From CAWBCI01 sp963787195 (GTDB taxonomy: Bacteria; Bacteroidota; Bacteroidia; Bacteroidales; JAGOPY01), in NCBI GenBank assembly GCA_963787195.1, contig CAWBCI010000017.1, forward strand, positions 1 to 38,803: 38,803 bases of DNA, in the 5' to 3' direction. Positions 33,405 to 38,803 of the stretch are shown here, piece after piece. Each line of letters starts with the position of its first letter. Position 1 is the stretch's first letter. The translations under genes were made by a program, and so were the position numbers. A model generated the notes under the pieces. That model was not told the DNA's origin. It ran no database searches and was given only the letters and a program-made list of their open reading frames with translations.

Positions 33405-35627
33405 ATGAAAAAGTTCCTACTCTTACTGATTGCCGGGATACTCTCGTTCAATCTTAGCCTCCGTGCTGACGAAGGCATGTGGATCCCGATGTTTATTGAC
33501 CGGCTGAATTATGCCGATATGCAGAAACTCGGGCTGAAACTTACCCCTGAGGAAATATACAGTGTAAACCATTCCAGCCTGAAAGATGCCGTTGTAATTT
33601 TCGGAGGAGGCTGTACCGGGGAAATCGTATCTCCGGAAGGCTTGCTGTTCACCAATCATCATTGTGGTTATGGTTCGATACAGGCTCATAGTTCCATAGA
33701 GCATGATTATCTCTCAGATGGTTTCTGGGCTATGAACAAGGATGAAGAGTTGCCGAATGAAGGCCTGAAAGTGCAGTTCCTGATCCGGATCGAAGATGTG
33801 ACCCAGGTCATGCAGGATGCCCTGGCGGGAAATCTTACCGAAGATGAAAGGTCGGCAAAAATACGTGAAGTATCAGACAAGCTTGTGAAAAAAGCTACTG
33901 AAGACACCCCTTACAATGCATCGGTAAAACCCTATTTTGGCGGAAATGAATTTTACCTACTGGTTTATATCACTTATAAAGATGTCCGCCTGGTAGGGAC
34001 CCCGCCTTCTTCAATCGGAAAGTTCGGTGGCGATACCGACAACTGGATGTGGCCCCGCCATACCGGTGACTTTTCCATCTTCAGGGTTTACACTGCTCCT
34101 GACGGCAGCCCGGCAGAATATTCCAAAGATAACATCCCCCTGAATCCCAAACATTACCTGCCCATATCCCTGGATGGATATCATAAAGGTACTTTTGCCA
34201 TGATCCTGGGTTATCCGGGCAGCACCGACCGTTATTTAAGTTCCTGGGGTGTCAATATGGCCATCAATATTAAAAATCCTTCAATTGTTAAAGTTCGCAG
34301 GGAAAAACTCGATATTATCGGGGCTGATATGGCCGCCAACCCGGAAGTCAGGATACAATATGCTTCCAAATACGCCGGCATCTCCAATTACTGGAAATAT
34401 TATATAGGCGAAACCAAGGGCTTGAAAAGGCTCAAGGTTTATGATAAAAAGGTGGCGCTTGAAAAGGAATTCCAGTATTGGGCAAACCAGAACAAAGAAA
34501 GGAGTGCAATTTATGGAAACGTACTTGGTCAGATTGAAGATGCCTACAGGACTATCTCTAAATATGCACTGGCAAATGCTTATTACAGGGAAGCAGCATT
34601 GAGGGGGCCGGAGATTTTTGGTTTCGCGTACCGCTTCAGATCCCTGGCAGAGGCTTTAAAGGAGGATAATCCTGACCAGGAAAAGATCGGGAAAATGGTA
34701 GCTAAATTGCGTGAAAGCGCTGTAAATTATTTCAAGAACTACCATCAGCCGACGGATGAAAAGATCACCGCCGCCATGATGAAACTTTTCCAGGAAGATG
34801 TGCCTGCAGATCAGCAGCCGGCTTATATGACCACTATTGCAGATAAGTATAAAGGAGATTATACAAAATATGCTGCATTTCTTTTTAAGAAATCCGTTTT
34901 TGCCAGTCCCGATAAAGTAAATGAACTGCTGGATAAGCCAAGTGCAAAAAAGATAGAAAACGATCCGGCTTACCTGGCTTTCAAGGCCTTTTTGGATAAA
35001 TACAGGGAACTTAGGGATGAAACAGCAAAAGCCAGTGATGAACTGGACAGGGGAAACCGATTCTTTATAGCCGGGTTGAGGGAGATGGAACCCAATAAGA
35101 AATTTTACCCGGATGCCAACTTTACCATGCGTATGACCTACGGAACAGTTGAAGATTATTACCCGGCCGATGCGGTGCACTATAATTATTATACCACTCT
35201 TGAGGGTGTGATGGAAAAAGAAGATCCAAGCAATCCGGAATTCGTTGTACCCCAAACGCTTAAAGACTTATACAAGGCGAAGGATTACGGTCAATACGGG
35301 GAAGACGGGCAAATGCATACCTGCTTTATCTCCAACCTGGATATCACCGGAGGAAATTCGGGAAGCCCTGTTATGAACGGAAATGGTGAGTTGATAGGAC
35401 TTGCTTTCGACGGTAACTGGGAAGCCATGAGCGGTGATATAGCTTTTGAGCCGGAACTGCAGCGAACCATAGCTGTGGATATTCGCTATGTGCTCTTTAT
35501 CATCGATAAATTCGCCGGGGCAAAGAACCTTATCAGCGAACTCACGCTGGTGAAAGACAGCCCGAAAGTGCAGCAAAATGTGCCGGTTTTCAAGCCGGAA
35601 ATGGAAACTGCACCGGTGAATAATTAG
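33405..35627 (+). CDS. S46 family dipeptidyl-peptidase (DPP7-like)
   Basis: 740 aa periplasmic serine exopeptidase that releases dipeptides from oligopeptides. Signal peptide about 1-21 (ending SLRAD). The catalytic His lies in TNHHCGYG (H85), a probable catalytic Asp is D222 in GDFSIFRVY, and Ser is S652 in GNSGSPV. The residue 18 positions after the catalytic Ser is G670 (LAFDGNW). In the Porphyromonas enzymes this position is Gly in DPP7 and Arg in the acid-specific DPP11, so hydrophobic P1 preference is expected here. The helical cap domain occupies about 300-560. The position correspondence is from memory of the family. Confidence 0.93.
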   Translation: MKKFLLLLIAGILSFNLSLRADEGMWIPMFIDRLNYADMQKLGLKLTPEEIYSVNHSSLKDAVVIFGGGCTGEIVSPEGLLFTNHHCGYGSIQAHSSIEHDYLSDGFWAMNKDEELPNEGLKVQFLIRIEDVTQVMQDALAGNLTEDERSAKIREVSDKLVKKATEDTPYNASVKPYFGGNEFYLLVYITYKDVRLVGTPPSSIGKFGGDTDNWMWPRHTGDFSIFRVYTAPDGSPAEYSKDNIPLNPKHYLPISLDGYHKGTFAMILGYPGSTDRYLSSWGVNMAINIKNPSIVKVRREKLDIIGADMAANPEVRIQYASKYAGISNYWKYYIGETKGLKRLKVYDKKVALEKEFQYWANQNKERSAIYGNVLGQIEDAYRTISKYALANAYYREAALRGPEIFGFAYRFRSLAEALKEDNPDQEKIGKMVAKLRESAVNYFKNYHQPTDEKITAAMMKLFQEDVPADQQPAYMTTIADKYKGDYTKYAAFLFKKSVFASPDKVNELLDKPSAKKIENDPAYLAFKAFLDKYRELRDETAKASDELDRGNRFFIAGLREMEPNKKFYPDANFTMRMTYGTVEDYYPADAVHYNYYTTLEGVMEKEDPSNPEFVVPQTLKDLYKAKDYGQYGEDGQMHTCFISNLDITGGNSGSPVMNGNGELIGLAFDGNWEAMSGDIAFEPELQRTIAVDIRYVLFIIDKFAGAKNLISELTLVKDSPKVQQNVPVFKPEMETAPVNN

Positions 35628-35750
35628 TTCGGGGAGAATTGTTTATCCTTCACCTGTCTACTTGATTTTTTTACCAATAATTGCAAATCCTAAAGGCGGT
35701 CGCAAATTGCGACCACCTCCATTGAGCAGATGACAAGGGGATGGTTTATT

Positions 35751-35996
35751 GCGGGGAGATAAGGATTTAGCTTTCTTTTTATAAAAACCACTCAGACACT
35801 TAGGGCACTTAGGAACACTAAGATTTTCTATTTGCACCTTTCCCCTAAGTGAACCTAAGTGTTCTTAGTGTCTAAGTGGTAATTATCTGCTAAGCTGACA
35901 AATAAGGTAAATAAGGTTGGGCTTCACGAGAGGATTTTCTGCTACTAAGGTTTAAGGAAAAAGAATAAGGTTTTTATCCCGAAAGACATCACATCA
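35751..35996. repeat. About 246-base direct repeat, copy 1
   Basis: Same orientation and very high similarity to 38557-38803, about 2,807 bases apart; the clearest differences lie in the loop of the internal inverted repeat. That inverted repeat joins 35788-35823 and 35845-35880 (29 of 36 positions pair) and is made of CTTAGTG-type words such as GTTCTTAGTGTCTAAGTGGT. Confidence 0.95.
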
Positions 35997-36089
35997 TCAT
36001 ATCACCATATCACCTTTCCACCTTTCTCCCCAAATTTATTTCAAATCTAAATTATAGGGATTAATAATTATTCTAACTTGTGACCTTAA

Positions 36090-36140
36090 ATTAAACCATA
36101 GGCTAAGTTTTTGTTTTAATAACCAATAATCCAAACCAAA
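36090..36140 (+). promoter_or_regulatory. Leader shared with the 24667-25596 paralog
   Basis: ATTAAACCATAG (36090-36101) and CAATAATCCAAACCAAA (36124-36140, touching the ATG) are identical to the leader of the paralog on the other strand. Confidence 0.75.
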
Positions 36141-37058
36141 ATGAAAAATGCATTATTAATCTTTTCAACCTTATGCCTTTTGGCAATCGACAGTTATTCA
36201 CAATCTTACATACCTTTTCCTGATTCTAATGCTGAATGGGAATCAGTTTGGTATGAGCCTTATCCCATTATCTATAGCAAACTATTAACCTACACAATTT
36301 CAGGAGATACTATTATAAATGAACTTCATTATAATAAATTGATGAGGGCTTGGATAAATGCAGCTTGCTCAAAAGACACAATTAGTTATGAATACTGGGG
36401 GTCTTTTCGAAATGATACGGTAGAAAGACAGGTGTTTTTCATCCCTGCTTACTGGCAAAATGAAGTCTTACTCTATGATTTTTCTTTAAATGTTGGAGAC
36501 ACAATTCCTGACACTTACCAAAACGAACTGTATCCGGAATTAGTGGTTGAAGCTATTGATACTGTATTAGTTGAAGGTATAAGCAGAACCAGGTTTACAT
36601 ACTGGAATATTCCTGATCCTTTAAATCTTCACTTTTATGTGTATGAAGGAATAGGATCTGACTGGGGTTTGCTGGAGGAATATTCTATAATTGAAAACAC
36701 CTACTATCTAAGATGTTTTCATCATAATGATTCATTAGAATACATGGCCCCGGCAGATACCACCTGTGTTTTGGAAACGGATACCTGTTTTTATACAGGG
36801 ATAAATAATTTATCAAAATCCAATCTTCCTGAGTTCAATGTTTATAGTACAACCGAAGGTGTCCTTGTTCATTTGGATTCGGATTTAAATAATCTTTCCT
36901 TGAGAGTATTTGACATGTTGAACAGGGAATTATTTTATACCAAAATAAACACGAATTCATTTGTGCTCAATAAGCAATTATTTAAAAGTGGGATTTACTT
37001 TTTCCAATTGACAGACAATCATTCGATAATACAGACTAAAAAAGTTTTAATTTTTTAA
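36141..37058 (+). CDS. Secreted paralog of the 24667-25596 protein, T9SS-type C-terminus
   Basis: 305 aa. Signal peptide about 1-20 (MKNALLIF..., ending DSYSQS), then SYIPFPDSNAEWESV, a beta-rich middle with paired cysteine motifs (RCFHHNDSL, CVLETDTCF), and a C-terminal domain of about 75 residues (SLRVFDMLNREL, SGIYFFQL, final KKVLIF) in the form of a T9SS sorting domain. The PNP motif seen in the paralog (YPNP) is replaced by FNVYSTTEG, so this sorting signal has diverged. The gene points opposite to its paralog and lies between copies of a 246-base direct repeat, together with a broken gene. Function unknown. Confidence 0.8.
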   Translation: MKNALLIFSTLCLLAIDSYSQSYIPFPDSNAEWESVWYEPYPIIYSKLLTYTISGDTIINELHYNKLMRAWINAACSKDTISYEYWGSFRNDTVERQVFFIPAYWQNEVLLYDFSLNVGDTIPDTYQNELYPELVVEAIDTVLVEGISRTRFTYWNIPDPLNLHFYVYEGIGSDWGLLEEYSIIENTYYLRCFHHNDSLEYMAPADTTCVLETDTCFYTGINNLSKSNLPEFNVYSTTEGVLVHLDSDLNNLSLRVFDMLNRELFYTKINTNSFVLNKQLFKSGIYFFQLTDNHSIIQTKKVLIF

Positions 37059-37066
37059 TGCTTAAT

Positions 37067-38568
37067 ATGAAAAAGCTGTTTTTTATCTTAACAATATTCT
37101 CAATTTCTCTAAATTCCTTTAGCCAGTACACCTATTTCAGCAAACGATATTTCAATGATTACTGGAATGCAGGATATAAGTATAATTGAGACTGATCCGG
37201 GCTATGTAATTTGTGGAGTAATGGAGTTATTTCCCAGGGCTATGTTTTTAAAAAAATTGTAGTTACAGCAATAGATGATAAGGCAATCAGCTTTGGTGGA
37301 AAACCTATGGCGAAGATTTTCATGACTATTATTCTGGATTATTCCGGGGATGTATAAAAACATCAGATGGTGGATACATTATAAGTGGTGGTATTGACGA
37401 TACTATAAGGGATGTTGGATTATTATTTAAATTAATCAAAATGGGGATTCTTTGTGGTCAAGAATATATGGAGATACGATATCGACAGATTATCATGCAA
37501 CGGTTTTCACGGTTTGTAAACAATTACCGGATAATGGGTTATATAATTACAGGGTAATTATATATCACAGATGATGATGGTGATATTATTTTAATAAGAA
37601 CTGATAGTCTGGGTAATGTAATATGGTCAAATCATTACGGTGAACTTAATTGGGTAGAAGAAGGGTATTCAATAGCTCTTTTACCGGATGGAGCATTTTT
37701 AGTAGGCATAAATAAGCAAAATATAAACATTGCTAACACATGGAACGACCCGGGTCTCTTAAAGGTTGACAGTTTGGGAAACAAAATTTGGACGAAGTAT
37801 TATGGAGGTGAATATGATGATGCATATGCTACTGTTACTATAAGCCAGGATGGAAATTATCTGGTAGGTAGTGCTTATGCAGTTATGCAACCACATGATT
37901 ATCCTTACCAAAAAGCCTGGGTATTTAAAACTGATACCTCTGGTACTGTCATTTGGGATAGGAAATATTCACCAGTAACATTTTATGGATGGTGTGCTAC
38001 CATTGATGAATTAGCTGATGGAACAATTATTTTATCCGGGACTGGGCATTTTGATGATGGTTATGGCTCAAATGGCTGGATATTAAAAACCAAATCAAAT
38101 GGAGATAGCATTTGGATGAGAAGATATTTATATTATCCTGAAGAAACTAATGAATTATTGGATCTATGTCTCACTTCAGATAATGGAATCATATTTACAG
38201 GACAAGTTTTTGGCCCTCCTGATTGGGTTCAATCCATATGGGTCCAAAAACTGGATAGCATTGGATGTGATTCTACAGGATGTGATTCTACGGTATGGGT
38301 AAGGGAATTGAATGCTCAAAACATTTCTCCTCTTGAAATTTATCCAAATCCTGCCTCGGAATATATAGCTATCCGAACTCAGAAAACCTGTTCGGGGGAA
38401 ATATTGATCTATAATACTTTCGGGGAAGTAGTTAAATCAACCAAGGCCTCACCAATGCTAAATTCATACACTTTTGATGTATCTTCTTTGGCCCCTGGGA
38501 TGTACATTGCCATTATGAGAGATGAGAAAAGGATTGTTGCCAGGGGGAAGTTTGTTGTGGGGAGATAA
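37067..38568 (+). pseudogene. Beta-propeller surface protein with T9SS domain, multiply frameshifted
   Basis: Starts nine bases after the 36141 gene with a signal peptide (MKKLFFILTIFSISLNSFSQ), then runs into a TGA at 37187. Reading across frames recovers a continuous protein with about five frame changes (near 37175, 37234, 37281, 37432 and 37539) and one in-frame TAA at 37555. From 37558 to 38568 the frame is intact. Repeats of about 50 residues with the pattern 'lxkxDxxGnxiWxxxYGG...DGGYiixG' occur about seven times, consistent with a seven-bladed beta-propeller. The C-terminus is a type A sorting domain (LEIYPNPASEY, ILIYNTFGEVV, PGMYIAIM, KFVVGR). All damage lies in the N-terminal third. 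The intact part lacks a signal peptide, so no export is expected. Confidence 0.8.
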
Positions 38569-38803
38569 GGATTTAGCTTTCTTTTTATAAAAACCACTCA
38601 GACACTCAGGGCACTTAGGAACACTAAGATTCTCTATTTTACCTTTTTCTTCTTAGTGATCCTAAGTGTTCTTAGTGTCTAAGTGGTAATTATCTGCTAA
38701 GCTGACAAATAAGGTAAATAAGGTTGGGCTTCACGAGAGGATTTTCTGTGACTAAGGTTTAAGGAAAAAGAATAAGGTTTTTATCCCGAAAGACATCACA
38801 TCA
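38557..38803. repeat. About 246-base direct repeat, copy 2 (reaches window end)
   Basis: Begins within the last codons of the pseudogene (in the GTGGGGAGATAAG that encodes its C-terminus and stop) and is still matching copy 1 at the last base of the window, so its right boundary is not seen. The internal inverted repeat is conserved, with a different loop. Confidence 0.95.

Larger units (their letters stand above)
35628..36140. other. 513-base repeat-rich gap upstream of the 36141 gene
   Basis: Holds a short hairpin (GGTCGCAA-A-TTGCGACC, 35698-35714), copy 1 of a 246-base direct repeat (35751-35996), an ATCACC-type tract (about 35989-36025), and the conserved leader (36090-36140). No ORF. 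Confidence 0.85.

Noticed and set aside
34656..35255. 199-codon minus-strand open frame
   Set aside because: Antisense to the S46 peptidase cap domain.
35751..38803. Classical composite transposon or IS-flanked island
   Set aside because: The direct repeats contain no ORF for a transposase and no terminal inverted repeats of IS type.
1..38803. tRNA genes
   Set aside because: I looked for T-arm-like GGTTCGAAT/C words with matching acceptor stems and saw none convincing; a tRNAscan-SE run would settle it.

Overview
The window looks like a chromosomal segment of a member of the phylum Bacteroidota (class Bacteroidia is likely; I cannot go to genus). The signs are C-terminal type IX secretion sorting domains, an S46 dipeptidyl-peptidase, a LytTR-type two-component pair with a LiaF-like membrane protein, an extended-SDR threonine dehydrogenase, A-rich translation starts, and several TAnnTTTG promoter elements. 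There are no tRNA, rRNA or CRISPR features and no recognisable transposase or integrase.

Layout. 1-2441 (+): a 5'-truncated LiaF-like protein, a LytS-type histidine kinase and a LytTR response regulator, ending in a 12-copy GTCGTTG tandem repeat. 2554-3687 (-): a lone AAA/DUF4143 ATPase with an AT-rich palindrome upstream. 3840-8343 (-): a cell-surface glycolipid operon (family 2 and family 9 glycosyltransferases, O-antigen ligase/polymerase, diacylglycerol-kinase-like lipid kinase). 8409-14021 (-): secreted GH31 and GH38 glycosidases, each broken by exactly one frameshift. 14218-14850 (+): a YdeI/OmdA-like protein. 14962-19223: Kbl (-), an esterase lipoprotein (-) and threonine dehydrogenase (+); the first and last form the threonine-to-glycine route. 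19485-22306 (-): TrkH-TrkA potassium uptake. 22448-24384 (-): overlapping omega-amidase and methionine/glutamine aminotransferase genes. 24667-25596 (-): a T9SS-exported protein inside a repeat-bounded cassette. 26218-29173 (+): phosphoglycerate kinase and an ABC-F ATPase. 29187-31293 (-): MlaE, MlaF and CvpA. 31421-35627 (+): a small lipoprotein, a SprT-like metalloprotease, mannose-1-phosphate guanylyltransferase and an S46 peptidase. 35628-38803: a second cassette with a paralog of the 24667-25596 protein and a decayed beta-propeller/T9SS gene, bounded by a direct repeat of about 246 bp whose second copy runs into the window end.

The most unusual content lies between genes. Six palindromic elements with a common CTATAG centre occur between 10.9 and 26.0 kb. 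They come in two arm polarities plus one chimera that looks like a recombinant of the two, and two copies show a compensatory base-pair change. The two paralogous T9SS genes each lie between long direct repeats and share a conserved leader. Together this suggests repeat-bounded cassettes that duplicate and move surface-protein genes without a transposase of their own. That is an inference from sequence arrangement alone.
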